DNA of 64,000 nt from Macrostomum hystrix (GCA_950097015.1 CATNEN010000024.1:3105501-3169500), one strand, 5' to 3'. Positions 30,960 to 43,459 are shown, counted from the stretch's first letter. Numbers and translations: made by a program. The notes: generated by a model from the letters alone, not told the origin.

Positions 30960-33900
30960 ATGGAACTCCGTTCGGCTAGCGTCCCTAGCCTGCTTATTCC
31001 ACTTATACCGGCCCTGCTATGCCTTGTCAAGCCGGTCGATGCGGCCGACTTCCGGGTGCTGGTGGCAGCCGAGACGTCGTGGCCCGGAACCGACGCCTTC
31101 GTGAGGGCTGTCTTTGACCGACGGGTCCGCCTGAACTGGCGTCTGCAGCAGCTGCAGTCGCACATGGTTGAGCCGCTGCTCCTCCGAGCTGGCGGCTCCG
31201 GCCAGGCCACAGCGGCTCAGCGGCTCGGTGAGTTCGAACTGAATTTGAACTGAATCGAATTGAAGTCTTCTTAAAGCCCCACTAACTTCCACGGAGAAGG
31301 GTGTCCTGTACCGATGACCTCCATAACCTCCTGTCATCATTTCAGTGTGCGAGGCGGTCTCAGGAGGGGCTTCGGGGCTGCTGGCGGTCGGTGGCTGTCC
31401 GTTCCTGACGGAGCTTAACACCCTGGCATACAGCCTGCAGCTGCCGTTCATCGGAGTTCCCACCACGCTTTGCCGGATGAGGCTCCAAAATGGTGAGCAT
31501 CTGCACAGAAGATAACTATGCCTCAATAATTATGAATCGAATGAATTACCACCATCAGATACTGTGTGCTTCGCGAGTTTTATCACAATCGCAATAACAA
31601 AACGATGTGCATATTGATCATGTTTGATCGAATTTCAAGGCTTCGGATTCACTTCCGGGCACGATCCGAGCGACCTCATTGACGCTGGCGTGAGTGTGCT
31701 AAAGAAAACATCACCCAGAACTGCTGTCGTCTACTATGACTCTTCCCAGGGTGAGACGCGCATTTCGAGCGCACAATCATGCGAATGTTTACTTCGAGTG
31801 CAATAATGGATTAATCTGTAGAAAAAATATAGAAAAATATAGTATTTCTCTCATCGAAATCTTAGACACATCGATACTGGAGGAGGCGGAGACCAAGCTG
31901 ACCTCAGTCAGCATCAGCTCGCTCACATTCTCGGTGGACTCACTGAACTCGTCGGCTCTGGCTGATCAAATGCTCCGCTTGGTCAAGAACAAGATCCGGC
32001 ACTTTCTGGTGATCGCAGCGGAGGCCACGGTCTCTGCGATCCTCAGCATCGCCGCCGACTCAAAGGTGATGCAGCAGAACTACTTCTGGGTGATCATCGA
32101 CACGGGACTGTCCCAACAGACGCTGCTGTCTCGCGCCATTCCCAACTCAAACATTGTGCTCGTCCGAGGTGGAGCGTTCGGTCTGGAGCAGTCGGGCTCA
32201 TGTCCCGCCACGGTGCTGGACGTGTTTCCACTGTGCGACGCTCCGATCGTGAAGGTGAGTCGAGCGAGTTACCTGAAAATTTGTCATTTTCGCTTGCAAA
32301 GTCGAATTCGCTCCCCGTCCAGATTTCAGAGATTCGGTTCGTCGATGCTGTCGAGGCTCTCGCAAAGGCGCTCAACGACTCGCTGTCGACTCACCACATC
32401 GCTGTCAGCAATTTGAGTTGTTTGGCCAAACAGAACTGGACTTGGGGCCGAACTCTGGACGATGCCATTGGAGCCGTGAGTTTCTTTTGATACCGTTGCA
32501 ATGTGTTTGGGTGCAGCTCAGCAGCCGCGCCTCATGCGCATGACTTTCCCGAGTTGCAGATCTCCGACTACGACACGTTCAGAGGCGTCATCGCCTTCAA
32601 CTCGACCAGCAGGTACTTCGTCGGTCAGGGTGTCGACGTGCTCGGCACGTGGAACGAGAGAAGCGCCGAGTCTCCGGTGATGAAGCTGTCCGCGAGATTC
32701 GGCATCGCGAGCCGTCAGCTGACTGTGCTGGCCTCAGTCCGCGGCTCTAGAGTAGCGTTTCCCAACACCTTCCTGGGCTTCAAGAACCAGACACTCGTCA
32801 TCTGCTCGCCGTTTGTGAGTTTTCTATTTCTTACTTTTAATTCCCAGGTGTTGCTAATTATTTGTTTGGCTCATCGTCTGCAGGCGCCACCGTACAACTA
32901 TCACCTGGCTAGTTTCCCGAACAGGACGGTCATCCTTGGCGGCATGGTGGGCGACATGCTGCAAATACTGGCTACGAAAATGGAATTTACGTAAGACATT
33001 AATGCACTGAAATCGATTCAGCAAATTGCAAAAAAGCAAAAAAGTCAATAGAGAGCGAAACTTCACAAATTTACTTGGTAGGTACATCACCCAGGACTCG
33101 TACGACAGCACATTTGGCATAGTCACCAAGGGCGTGCCTTCTGGCTGTCTAGCCGAAGTTGTCAATGGGGTGAGTTGGGAGAGCAACTGAAGGCGAAAAG
33201 CTTTGTCGATCAGAGGAATCAGAGATGTTTGACGGTCTGAGAGTTCTCAGAGATGAGTGATGTGGGGGCAGTGTACTGCTGAAAAGTACTTCCTGCCCCA
33301 ATGCGACTTGGTTGATCAAATTACAGACGGTCACTCTTGGCGGCGGGCCGTTCGCCAGGAGCGTCAATCGCGCCTCCGTGGTGGAGTTCTCGTCCGCCTT
33401 CTTCCAGGAGTCGATTGCCATTCTTGTGCACCGGCCGCCAGCGCCCTCCAAGCTGTGGAACCTGCTGATTCCGCTCAGGTCCGATGTGTGGATCGCCCTT
33501 GGTGTGACCATTTTGCTCGGCTCGTTTGTCAGCTGGGTGCTGGCCTACTTCTCGCCTTTCTCAGCCTGGAATCTAGGCCTTGAGTACGCCTGCGCCGATG
33601 AAATCTGGTTCCAAGAGTACCTGTGGAGCACGCTTGGTAGTCTCCTGCTGCAGGGCCAGGACTTTTATCCGTTCTCAATGTCGCCGCGAACCGTCATGGC
33701 CTTCTGGTGGATGTTCTCCGTCATCATCCTGGCCGTTTACACGGGTGAGAGGCTTGGCCATGTTGGAACCTTGTGAACCCTGTTTTGTGATCCTGGCTCT
33801 CTTATTCTCCGTTCGTTGATGCTGTCGAGGCTCGTGTTTTCTTACCCCCTGCTCTCATGATTGGCTGTCTCTCTCGCTGTCACCCACCCCCGCTGCCACC

Positions 33901-36511
33901 CTAACCCTTTGCGCGAGTAGTGTTTTGTTTGTCAAGACGATCTCCATGACTGGCTAGGGGTAGCTGCCCTGTTGGGCGTGTACTTTTGAGCCGATGGACA
34001 TCTAAGCAGCCACCTAGTCTGCTAACAAAGATATAACTACCCATATTCCCATTCTGGTCCGTGGTTTATGACCTCTAAAACCAGCAGGAAAAACTGAGAT
34101 TGAATTCCATCTTCCCAGCAATGGCACTTCTCCGCTGGACCAGGAACAAGCGCATGCTGGCTTGTGGGGCTCCGAAAAAATTTGTTACTTCTGTGTTCCA
34201 AGGTTCAATAATTCTTTCCCACTAAGATGGCCTCTGTTACAAGCGACTCTAGACATGTATTGTCCTGGCAAGTCCAGCCCGTACTGGAACTCCACATCCA
34301 ACATGGTAAGGGCCTCAATTATCCATTGCTGGTGATACGGGCTTATCCCAGGAGTTCCCCATGCAGACATGTTTTTCAAGCCCCTTGGGGGGAACAAACT
34401 CGTTTAAGCGGTGAAAGCTCCTGCTGCGGAGTCTATCCATGGACTCATCTATAACAAAGGCTGTCTCGTTGAGCAGGGAGGCAAAATCATAGACAAAACC
34501 AGCTGGTCTGTCTACGGACTCAAACTTGTTAGAGCATATTTTCTAAAATCCATGAATCTAAGATAGTGAAAACTTCTACGTTTCCAAACAACCTGCAGGT
34601 GACCTCGCCTCCGATCTGGTGGTGACCAACGAAGCTCTGTCCATCAAGACTCTGCAAGATCTGGCCGACAGCGGCACCGTCACACCTGCGGTTGGCGCGG
34701 GCTCCTTCACCTGGGACCTGATACAGGCTGGCGGCCGGCCGGAGTACCCCGAGCTGGCCAGGAAGCTCATCACCTTCCAGGGACCTCGCGGCTGCCGGGA
34801 GCTGGTGCGTGCGCGCCACCACGCATCTCCTGCGGGGAGGCAGATTGAGAAAGCGATGAAGAGGGACGAGAGAGTACAGGGAGAGAAGGAAGAGAGGGGA
34901 ATAATAGCAGGTAAGGTGAGGTATAAATTTGAGGTAAGGATACGCGATTGAATAGAATGAAATCTCATAGAATCTCTCATAGAATAGAATGAACTGCAAT
35001 AAAGGAGGAAGGATGATAAGCCAATATACCTGGTATACTGATGAAAAAAATCAAATGAAAAACTAGTATTAATGATAATACTCCTAGGTACTCAACAAAA
35101 ACGCGGCCTGCTTGATTGACTTCACCTTTGCCACACTGATTTACAATCAGTTCTGCGACAAAGTCTACCTGGGTGCCGAGACCATCAATCCATTCACCGC
35201 AGGCCTGATCTGGCAGCCGGATTCGTACTTTGCAGACCTGTTTAACTTCCAGTGAGACTGCGAAGCCTTTGGAAGAACTAGTTTCGGTGGCGAGACATGT
35301 TTGTATTAGCAGTTGGAAAAGCCAAAAAGCGATTTGATAAGCACAATGTGAACTTAGCGGGTGAATTCGACCTTGTGATAAATGCCCAAACTCCCACTTC
35401 TAGACAATCGGCAACAATTGCCTCAGGCATGTACGCCAGTCACTTACTGCAGTTCTTCTTCTTATGCTGGTGGCTCTTCCACTTATTGATCATTCGTGTC
35501 TTCTCTGTGTTTTGGGTCGTCAGAGTCTCCTTTGTCTTCTGAGCGAATCAGATAGTTGACGGCTTCCTCGAGCTCAGAATTCACAATAGAAACGTGTGCC
35601 CTAGTAAAAAATTGGAATCTCTCTGGTGTTTCTCTAAGAGGTTCCTCCTGAAAGGCGTCTTCTTCGTTACCTCCGAAAGATAACGGATAGCTCAAATCAA
35701 TCAATAATACTCTAGGAAAGTATCCTAAGAAACAAACAGGCTCTTCTCGAAAGTAGCTACGATAAGTGGCTCTCGTGAACTTAATTCACTTCAAAAAATG
35801 ACGCTAGCTGAGTCCTCCTATTCTTAGTATTTCCTAGTCCTCAAGTGCACCGGCCCAGTCTGATTTTTCAGAAGTTTTTGTAGTTTTTGTGACAACCGTT
35901 CTAGGACCTTGTGTTTACTTAGGTCATGCGTGCTTGATTTATGGGGTCGATTGTGTTGTAGAGCAGGGTTTTAGGGTTAACATTCCCATATTTGGAGTTT
36001 CAGCAAATACAGTGGTCAAGAACCAGGGTTTTGCGATTATGTAATATTCCCAAGTCACATGACATTCTTTCTAAAAATAGCAAATATGTCAAGATGGCTC
36101 ATTAAAAAATATTAACAGTTATAACTTAGATTTCCTGTAACATTACTTTAAGTAGGACGATCAGCATACTGTATGATGTTACTATTTCAATACGCTCTAC
36201 ATGCTTAAATATCGATTTGGCTACTAAAGTCTCAGAAGCGCACCTGACGTGACTCATCATTTCCTCCTAGCATCGAGAAGCTGAACGAGGCCGGCGTTCT
36301 CTGGAAGCTGTTCCTGGACAACGCCAACGGCACAACCAGCTGCACTACGTCCAACGCCGTCCCGCCCGGAGCCCCAGTGAACCTGGAGGGCTCCGGCGCC
36401 TGCTTCATCATCATCGGATGCTGCTATGTTGCCGGCCTCGCCTTCCTGATTATCGAGCTGCTGTGGGTTAAGGTGGCCAAGAAGAGCCCATTGGACTGCT
36501 TTATTTACTGA
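30960..36511 (+). CDS. Ionotropic glutamate receptor subunit, divergent
   Basis: Twelve exons join in phase to 848 aa: 30960-31227, 31346-31492, 31640-31750, 31866-32254, 32323-32475, 32560-32814, 32884-32990, 33082-33169, 33327-33744, 34599-34804, 35088-35251, 36271-36511. A signal peptide is at residues 1-29, then an amino-terminal domain to about 440. Ligand-binding half S1 includes LGGMVGDMLQILATKMEF and FARSVNRASVVEF, keeping the Arg that in family members binds the amino-acid carboxylate. M1 is at about 557-580, the pore/M3 region follows (MAFWWMFSVIILAVYT), then S2 (SFTWDLIQ, YLGAETINPF) and M4 at about 814-835. The protein would be a ligand-gated cation channel subunit at the plasma membrane. 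The usual SYTANLAAFL gate motif is VYTGDLASDL, split by intron 9. Subfamily not assigned. Confidence 0.9.
33745..34598. other. iGluR intron 9
   Basis: No array, SINE or ORF recognised. Its position interrupts the M3 gate motif codons. Confidence 0.5.
35252..36270. other. iGluR intron 11 with an unexplained - strand frame
   Basis: A - strand frame at 35704-35483 (73 codons, SYPLSFGGNEEDAFQEEP, then EEAVNYLIRSEDKGDSDD) has coding-like acidic composition but no family match. It may be a transposon remnant or chance. The rest of the intron is plain. Confidence 0.3.
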
Positions 36512-37360
36512 AGCTTTTAGAGCCTAGTCACACAACAGCGGGCAATATTTGACAGCATGTGGTTTTTAGCTAATAGATGGAACAATTTGTCGAAGTTATT
36601 AAACGGACCACTTTAGCTATTTGCTTATTTTATTATTCAGACGCTTCTTAATTTCATCAGAAGCAGTAACTTCGCACGAATCACCCTCTAATTAAAAGAT
36701 AATCTGAGTTTATATTTTTTGTCTGCTGAAAAAAACACGGGTAAACTCGTATTAAAGTTAACAACTTCAATCATATGATTCAGTGGAAATCAACAATCTA
36801 ATTCTGATTTTGATTAGCCGGTCACGATTCGTTTAGCGATCAACTGCACGATTAGTGACCTAAACATTGGGTACGAGCTACTTTGTTTTTTAGCATTTAT
36901 TGACAAATATTGCTGGCTTCAAGGTAGCACAAATCAGCATCTTTGTTTAGTTACAATAGGAGGCAAATGTCTTGATTGTTAGCCGTATGATTCTGGAAGG
37001 AAACCAGCGTTAAACAAATTGCATTTTCAGTATTGTTTTACGAACGCTTTGTATAGGGAAGACATTTTCTTATCTTAAACTGAACTGAATTGAACAGGAG
37101 AAATACACTATAGAAACACCCTTTAAATACTACTTTAAAAGTAGCACTAAAAATCTACGTCTCTTTTGTTGTTGTCAAACGAATCACAACAGCAGCAGAA
37201 GCGGCAGCAGAAGTATTCGATAAAATCACTGAATAAAATCTTATGAATGATGATTCATAAAATTTGACATTCATAAGATTTGATTGGGTAATGAACTGTC
37301 GGTGAATTTTATAAAAGGCCTTTAGCTACAAATAAATGCGCAGCTGCTGCATATCCACTC
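36512..37360. other. Intergenic spacer downstream of the glutamate receptor
   Basis: 3' UTR of the receptor (ATTAAA near 36692) and AT-rich spacer. A short imperfect CAG-like run sits near 37190. Confidence 0.4.
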
Positions 37361-37369
37361 GGCTAACAT

Positions 37370-37625
37370 GGCCGTTCTTCACTCGATCATCCAGTGCCCA
37401 CTGCTCCAACTTCTACCGGCTCTGCTATGCCTTGTCAAGCCGGTCGATGCGGCCGACTTCCGGGTGCTGGTGGCAGCAGATACGTCGTGGCCCGGAACCG
37501 AAGCCTTCGTGAGGGCCGTCTTTGACCGACAGGTCCGCCTAAACTGGCGTCTGCAGCAGCTGCAGTCACACATGGTTGAGCCGCTGAGCCGCTGTTGTCA
37601 CCAAATGATGTGCCATTGCCCAAAG
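37370..37625 (+). pseudogene. Truncated duplicate of iGluR exon 1
   Basis: ATG at 37370 begins a new leader (MAVLHSIIQCPLL). Then LPALLCLVKPVDAADFRVLV through QQLQSHMVEPL repeats the first receptor exon with only a few changes (E to D, D to E, R to Q). After MVEPL the sequence switches to the 3' tail of SINE A (TTGTCACCAAATGATGTGCC) and the frame stops in the adjacent 16-bp array. No other receptor exon follows. The DNA identity over the shared part is very high, so the copy is recent. Confidence 0.8.
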
Positions 37626-37636
37626 CCCACCTGTAG
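37593..37636 (+). mobile_element. SINE family A 3' end fragment
   Basis: TTGTCACCAAATGATGTGCC and ATTGCCCAAAGCCCACC match the 3' end of family A copies (compare 40045-40085). It forms the junction between the exon-1 relic and the 16-bp array. Confidence 0.75.
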
Positions 37637-38085
37637 TACTTGAGTACTTGAGTGCTTGAGTACTTGAGTGCTTGAGTACTTGAGTGCTTGAGTACTTGAG
37701 TGCTTGAGTACTTGAGTGCTTGAGTACTTGAGTGCTTGAGTACTTGAGTGCTTGAGTACTTGAGTGCTTGAGTACTTGAGTGCTTGAGTACTTGAGTGCT
37801 TGAGTACTTGAGTGCTTGAGTACTTGAGTGCTTGAGTACTTGAGTGCTTGAGTACTTGAGTGCTTGAGTACTTGAGTGCTTGAGTACTTGAGTGCTTGAG
37901 TACTTGAGTGCTTGAGTACTTGAGTGCTTGAGTACTTGAGTGCTTGAGTACTTGAGTGCTTGAGTACTTGAGTGCTTGAGTACTTGAGTGCTTGAGTACT
38001 TGAGTGCTTGAGTACTTGAGTGCTTGAGTACTTGAGTGCTTGAGTACTTGAGTGCTTGAGTACTTGAGTGCTTGAGTACTTGGTT
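37637..38085. repeat. 16-bp minisatellite
   Basis: About 28 nearly perfect copies of GTACTTGAGTGCTTGA, itself a doubled 8-mer (TACTTGAG / TGCTTGAG). Confidence 0.98.
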
Positions 38086-38634
38086 TGAGTGTTGAAACAC
38101 TCAACACTTTACTATAAAAGTGTTAGGCAGCGGTAGTGTAGCTCGTAGTGTTTATTGTTGCCAGTAATAAAAAAACGTTATAAGTCTGGACTCTGAACAA
38201 TGAGACACGTTGCTACTGAAGCCCACAAAAATACACCTTTGCAGCACACAACCGGACACGGAGCATTCCAGAATTTTTTGCTGTTTTTTCTTCTGTACCG
38301 AACGTTTTTAATTAATCTTCCCTCGAGGTAGGTAAATTTTTTTGCAAATCCGATATTGCTTCAAGAAAGCACGACCTACGCCAGGAAATTATGTATCGAA
38401 GGTATAATCGCCTTTTTTAATTTGATTTTTTTAAACAATCGAATATCTTTGATCGACTCGAAACCGAAAAATAATTGCTTTTTTTCAAGAAGAAATCGTT
38501 AGCATATAATTCGACGACATAACGTTCACGACACGAATCTGAGTCTGCAGTTAGTTTTAATCTACTATAAATAAAGCGGGTACTCGCGCATGCTCCTGGT
38601 TTTCTTTCGTCTCAATTGTCTCCAATCAGTAGCG
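38086..38634. other. Spacer and probable promoter of the METTL27-like gene
   Basis: AT-rich, no ORF. It ends in a strong polypyrimidine tract and CAG (38600-38629), five bases before the ATG at 38635, so a 5' UTR intron or trans-splicing acceptor is likely. Confidence 0.45.
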
Positions 38635-40856
38635 ATGGCAGATGTTGAGGAGGCCGAACGAATCGCTAGAGAGAACCGGCAGCGTTTTAAAAACGACCTG
38701 ATTGAGCCGAAGCTAACTCCAGACCAGGTTCTGAGCTACTATGATCAGTGGAGCTCAACCTACGATGACACCATGTATACTGGTGAGCTGGAAGTGTGCG
38801 AAATTACCGAGCCCATTATTTCAAACTATCATTTTCAGCTTATCGACTCGAACTCGCTACCAATCTTCCGTCACCAGTCGCATCATTCCATTTATAATCT
38901 CCTATCTAATGAATCGAATCGAAGTTCTTCTCACTAGATCCCTCAAACTACAGACTCATATCCTAAATCTACAGACAAGTATCCTAAATCTACAGACAAG
39001 TATCCTAAATCTACAGATTCATCCTAAATCTACAGACTCATATCCTAAATCTACAGGCTCATATCCTAAATCTACAGACTCGTACTCTAAATCTACAGAC
39101 TAGTATCCTAAATCTATAGATTCGTATCCTAAACCTACATTTTCGAAGCCTACAGTCTGAAATCATAGACCTACAGACTTGAATTCCAAAACCTACAGAC
39201 TTGAATCCCAAACCTACAGACTTGAATCCCAAACCTACAGACTCGAATCCCAAACCTAAAGACTCGAATCCCAAACCTACAGACTCTAATCCCAAACCTA
39301 CAGACTCTAATCCCAAACCTACAGACTTGAATCCCAAACCTGCAGACTCTAATCCCAAACGTACAGACTCGAATCCCAAACCTACAGACCCGAATCCCAC
39401 TGTCAGGTGAGCTCGGCTACACGAACTTCACGGATCTCTGCAGCACCCTTGTCGAGCTGCTCCCCGAAGGAGCTGACCGGTCGACTCTGCGCGCAATCGA
39501 CGTCGGCTGCGGCACCGGCATCATCGGCGGCCAGCTCCGCCGACTCCTTGGATTTCGCTTGGTTGACGGAGTCGACGGCAGCGCCGGGATGGTGGCTCAG
39601 GCGGCGCGGCTCGGAATCTTCAACAATGTCTACGTGGAGCTCATTGTTGATCGCAGCCTGACGCAGGTGCCGCTGGGAGTGTACGATGTTGTGGTGAGCA
39701 AGGGCGCCTACATGCCCAACCATGTCAGGCCGAACACGCTGCCCTACGTTGGCGAGCTGCTGAAGAAAGGTGAGAGCGAGCAGTTAGAGCTGATTTTCAT
39801 TTTACTTCATCAGTCAGTAATTTCAATCCGTCGATCGATAATTTTACTTCGTCAATCGGTCAAATCAGGGCAGGGCCGTTAACGCGTTTTCCTCTCGCAC
39901 CAAGGTCCCTGAGCTCTCCGTCGACGATGAGAAAGTCAGGGCAGATGTACACACCTGTGTGAGCATATGCTTGCGTACGCTATCTGTGTGCGTGCGTGCT
40001 CAGGAGTCAGCGAAATGGGCAGAATTGCCTCCTCGCTGGCTGCGGGTCTAGTGTCACCAAATGATGTGCCATTGCCAGAGGCCCTCATGTTATTATTTTT
40101 TAATCAGTAATATTAATCTGTCGATAATTTCATTTTGCCGACAGATAAATTCATTCTGTCATGATAATTTCATTCTGTCAATCGATAATTTCATTCCGTC
40201 GATCGATAATTTCATTCCGTCGATCGATAATTTCATTCCGTCGATCGATAATTTCATTCCGTTGATCGATATCTCCTCTCCTTCAATCGGAAACTCCTCT
40301 CCGTCGATCGATAATTTCATTCCGTCGATCGATAATTTCATTCCGTCGATCGATAATTTCATTCCGTTGATCGATATCTCCTCTCCTTCAATCGGAAACT
40401 CCTCTCCGCCAATCGATAATTTCATTCCGTCGATCGATAATTTCATTCCGTCGATCGATAATTTCATTCCGTTGATCGATAACTCCTCTCCGTCAATCGA
40501 TAACTCCTCTCCGTCAATCGATAACTCCTCTCCGTCAATCGATAACTCCTCTCCGTCAATCGATAACTCCTCTCCGTCAATCGATAATTTCATTTCGTTG
40601 ATCGATAATTTCATTCCCTCGATCGATAATTTCAAATTCCCGATCGATAATCACACAATCACCATCATTGTATCCAGGTGGCCTGCTCTGTGTGGAGATT
40701 CGCCGAGTGCTGATTGAAGAAACTGAAACGGGTCAATTCGAGCCAGAAGCGAAAAAACTCGAAGCCACGGGAAGCTGGAAGATCCTTCGCTGGCGGAAGG
40801 AGACAGTCTACAATCTCAACATCGCCGGCTTCCTCTATGTGCTACAGAAGCTGTGA
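38635..40856 (+). CDS. METTL27: METTL27-like class I SAM methyltransferase
   Basis: Three exons join in phase: 38635-38782, 39407-39769, 40678-40856, giving 229 aa. The start is the ATG of MADVEEAERI. The N-terminal part has LTPDQVLSYYDQWSSTYDD, as in METTL27 (WBSCR27) relatives. The SAM-binding motif I is AIDVGCGTGIIGGQL at about residues 80-95, followed by VDGVDGSAGMVAQA (acidic ribose-binding residue) and YDVVVSKGAYMPNH. Exon 3 begins GGLLCVEIR, the usual strand after motif III, and ends YVLQKL. Class I methyltransferases transfer a methyl group from SAM; the substrate of METTL27 is not firmly known. Both introns hold 21-bp arrays; intron 2 also has a SINE. Confidence 0.85.
38945..39400. 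repeat. 21-bp minisatellite in METTL27-like intron 1
   Basis: About 20 units of AATCCCAAACCTACAGACTC plus G. The left half has the variant ATCCTAAATCTACAGACTC; the right half has AATCCCAAACC. Confidence 0.95.
39870..40100 (+). mobile_element. SINE family A copy with internal deletion
   Basis: Partial head (TTAACGCGTTTTCCTCTCGC), then a jump from CTGAGCTC to GACGATGAGAAAGTCAGGGC. The body and 3' end ATGATGTGCCATTGCCAGAG are followed by TTATTATTTTTTAATC. About 100 bases of the middle present in other copies are missing. Confidence 0.85.
40110..40640. repeat. 21-bp minisatellite in METTL27-like intron 2
   Basis: About 25 units of TTCCGTCGATCGATAATTTC plus A, with TAACTCCTCTCCGTCAATCG as a second variant. 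A block containing TCGATATCTCCTCTCCTTCA occurs twice, near 40265 and 40372. Confidence 0.95.
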
Positions 40857-41155
40857 TTTTGTTTATTGATAAAGATCAAAAGCGATTAACTGAGCACATC
40901 CCGAGTCAATCGATAACTCTGACTAGTCGACGCGTTTGACAGCACAGACTGTTAACCAGTCGAATTAACAATGCAAATGTTATAGGATTCGTGCAGAACA
41001 ATGCTTCAGAGCCTCATTCTGATTGTCTTTTTGACTTTTACTTTTTTGAGCAGTTATATCATGCTCACATTTGCGTGCCTGTAGATTTTCTCAGCTAGAT
41101 CATTGCCATTGTGCCAATGGGACTTGATGCCTTAAATTGAATTGAATTTAAGGTG
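40857..41155. other. 3' UTR/spacer
   Basis: No further gene; no clear AATAAA seen. Confidence 0.3.
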
Positions 41156-41665
41156 AATTAAAGGCCTTGAAGCTGTTAAAATGAAGGATCTGAAACTGTT
41201 AAACTGAAGGCCCTGAAGCTGTTAAACTGAAGGATCTGAAACTGTTAAACTGAAGGCCCTGAAGCTGTTAAACTGAGGGATTTGAAACTGTTAAACTGAA
41301 GGATTTGAAACTGTTAAACTGAAGGATCTGAAACTGTTAAACTGAAGGATCTGAAACTGTTAAACTGAAGGATCTGAAGCTGTTAAACTGAAGGATCTGA
41401 AGCTGTTAAACTGAAGGATCTGAAGCTGTTAAACTGAAGGATCTGAAGCTGTTAAACTGAAGGATCTGAAGCTGTTAAACTGAAGGATTTGAAGCTGTTA
41501 AACTGAAGGATCTGAAGCTGTTAAACTGAAGGATCTGAAGCTGTTAAACTGAAGGATCTGAAGCTGTTAAACTGAAGGATTTGAAGCTGTTAAACTGAAG
41601 ACTCTGAAGATCTTAAATTAAAGATCTCGAGCCGTTAAAATGAAAGATCTGAAGCTGTTGGACTG
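41156..41665. repeat. 23-bp minisatellite
   Basis: About 22 units of AACTGAAGGATCTGAAGCTG plus TTA. Early units alternate GAAGGCCCTGAAGC and GAAGGATCTGAAAC; later ones are homogeneous. Confidence 0.95.
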
Positions 41666-42109
41666 AAAGTAGTATTTGTAGTGCATGCTTTTCAGTTTTT
41701 ACTACTCGTATATTTAGGTGTCCAGAATTGTTACCCATTAGAGAGAAACCATTTTTGGCCGCAATGCTTGGCGCGCGGGAAAATAGGCAAAACTGGTTTT
41801 TTACGAGCGTAGTGGCAAAAAACGGAATTAATTTCTGAAAGCGACGATGCGAGAAAATAAGCGACGCACGATTATTTTTAGCACTCCTACGATTTTCTCT
41901 CACTAAGATTTGGTTTGCAAAGATTTTTAACGAATTCCAGAAGCTCCTAGAAGAGCAACTTGGTCTAGCAATCCTTTTCCATTGTTTTTGCCGCTTTTTC
42001 CTTCACCCTAATGTCCCTTCCATCTTTTCTGCTTCTAGCCCATCTTCTTCTTGCATTTCTCTAATTTTTTATTTTGTCCTCCTTCCTATGATCCCATTCC
42101 TTGCATCGC
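41666..42109. other. Spacer between arrays
   Basis: No supportable gene; right part pyrimidine-rich, grading into the next array. Confidence 0.35.
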
Positions 42110-43165
42110 CTTCTTATGATTCCTTCCTGTTATCCGCTTCCCCATGTCCCTGTTTACCTGTTTTCGCCTTCCAAATATCCTCTCCTATTATCCTTTTCGT
42201 CTTATCAACTTTCTGTTTTACCCTCCCTGTTATCCGTCTCCGGTTATCCCCATCCTGATATCCCTTTCTGTTATCCCCCATACTGATATCCCTATCCTTT
42301 TATCACCATCCTCATATCCCCTTTCATTTAAACCCATCCTGATATCCCCTTTCTGTAATCCCCATCCTGATTTCCTTCCTGTTATCATCTTCCTGTTATC
42401 ACCATCCTTCTATCCCCATCCTGTTATCGCCATTCTGTTATCCCCTACTGCTATCCCCTTCCTGCTATCCCCATCCTGTTATCCCCTTCGTGCTATCCCC
42501 TTCCTGTTATCCCCTTCCTTCTATCCCCTACTGCTATCCCCTTCCTGCTATCCCCATCCTGTTATCCCCTTCCTTCTATCCCCTACTGCTATCCCCTTCC
42601 TGCTATCCCCTTTCTGTAATCCCCATCCTGATTTCCTTCCTGTTATCATCTTCCTGTTATCACCCTCCTGTTATCCTCTTCCTGTTTTCCCCTTCCTGCT
42701 ATCCCCTTCCTGTTATCCCCATCCTGTTATCCCGTTCCTGTTATCCCCATCCTGATATCCCCTTTCTGTTATCCCCATCCTGTTATCCCCATCATGATAT
42801 CCCCTTTCTGTTATCCCCATCCTGACAATCCCCTTTCTGTTATCCCCATCCTGATTTCCCCTTCCTGTTATCACCATCCTTCTATCCCCATCCTGTTATC
42901 GCCATTCTGTTATCCCCTACTGCTATCCCCTTCCTGCTATCCCCATCCTGTTATCCCCTTCGTGCTATCCCCTTCCTGTTATCCCCTTCCTTCTATCCCC
43001 TACTGCTATCCCCTTCCTGCTATCCCCTTTCTGTAATCCCCATCCTGATTTCCTTCCTGTTATCATCTTCCTGTTATCACCCTCCTGTTATCCTCTTCCT
43101 GTTTTCCCCTTCCTGCTATCTCCTTCCTGCTATCCCCTTCCTGCTATCCTCTTATTATTATCTCA
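42110..43165. repeat. 14-15-bp degenerate array (CCTTCCTGYTATCCC)
   Basis: About 70 diverged units. A longer block recurs: 42395-42690 and about 42870-43110 share a long ordered series of variants, so a several-hundred-base segment was duplicated. Pyrimidine-rich on the + strand. Confidence 0.92.
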
Positions 43166-43459
43166 TTAATCTTATTATTTTTGTAATCAGTTGAGTGAAA
43201 CAAAACTCAAGGCACAGACACATTGTCGGCAGGTCTTATCGAAGCAAAGTCATGACTATAGCAAACAATTTCGAAAGTAAAAAAAGAATATAAAAGAGAC
43301 CGAGAATTTTCTGTCATTATTCTTAGATCTGAAATAGAACAAGTATTGAAATCAAAATAAGATAGCCTTTGACAGCTGATAGGGCCAGTCTGACTGACTA
43401 ACTGCACAAGATCGCCAATCTCCAAAAGTGCCTCACCTTTCTGTCTGTGCCGCTCTCAC

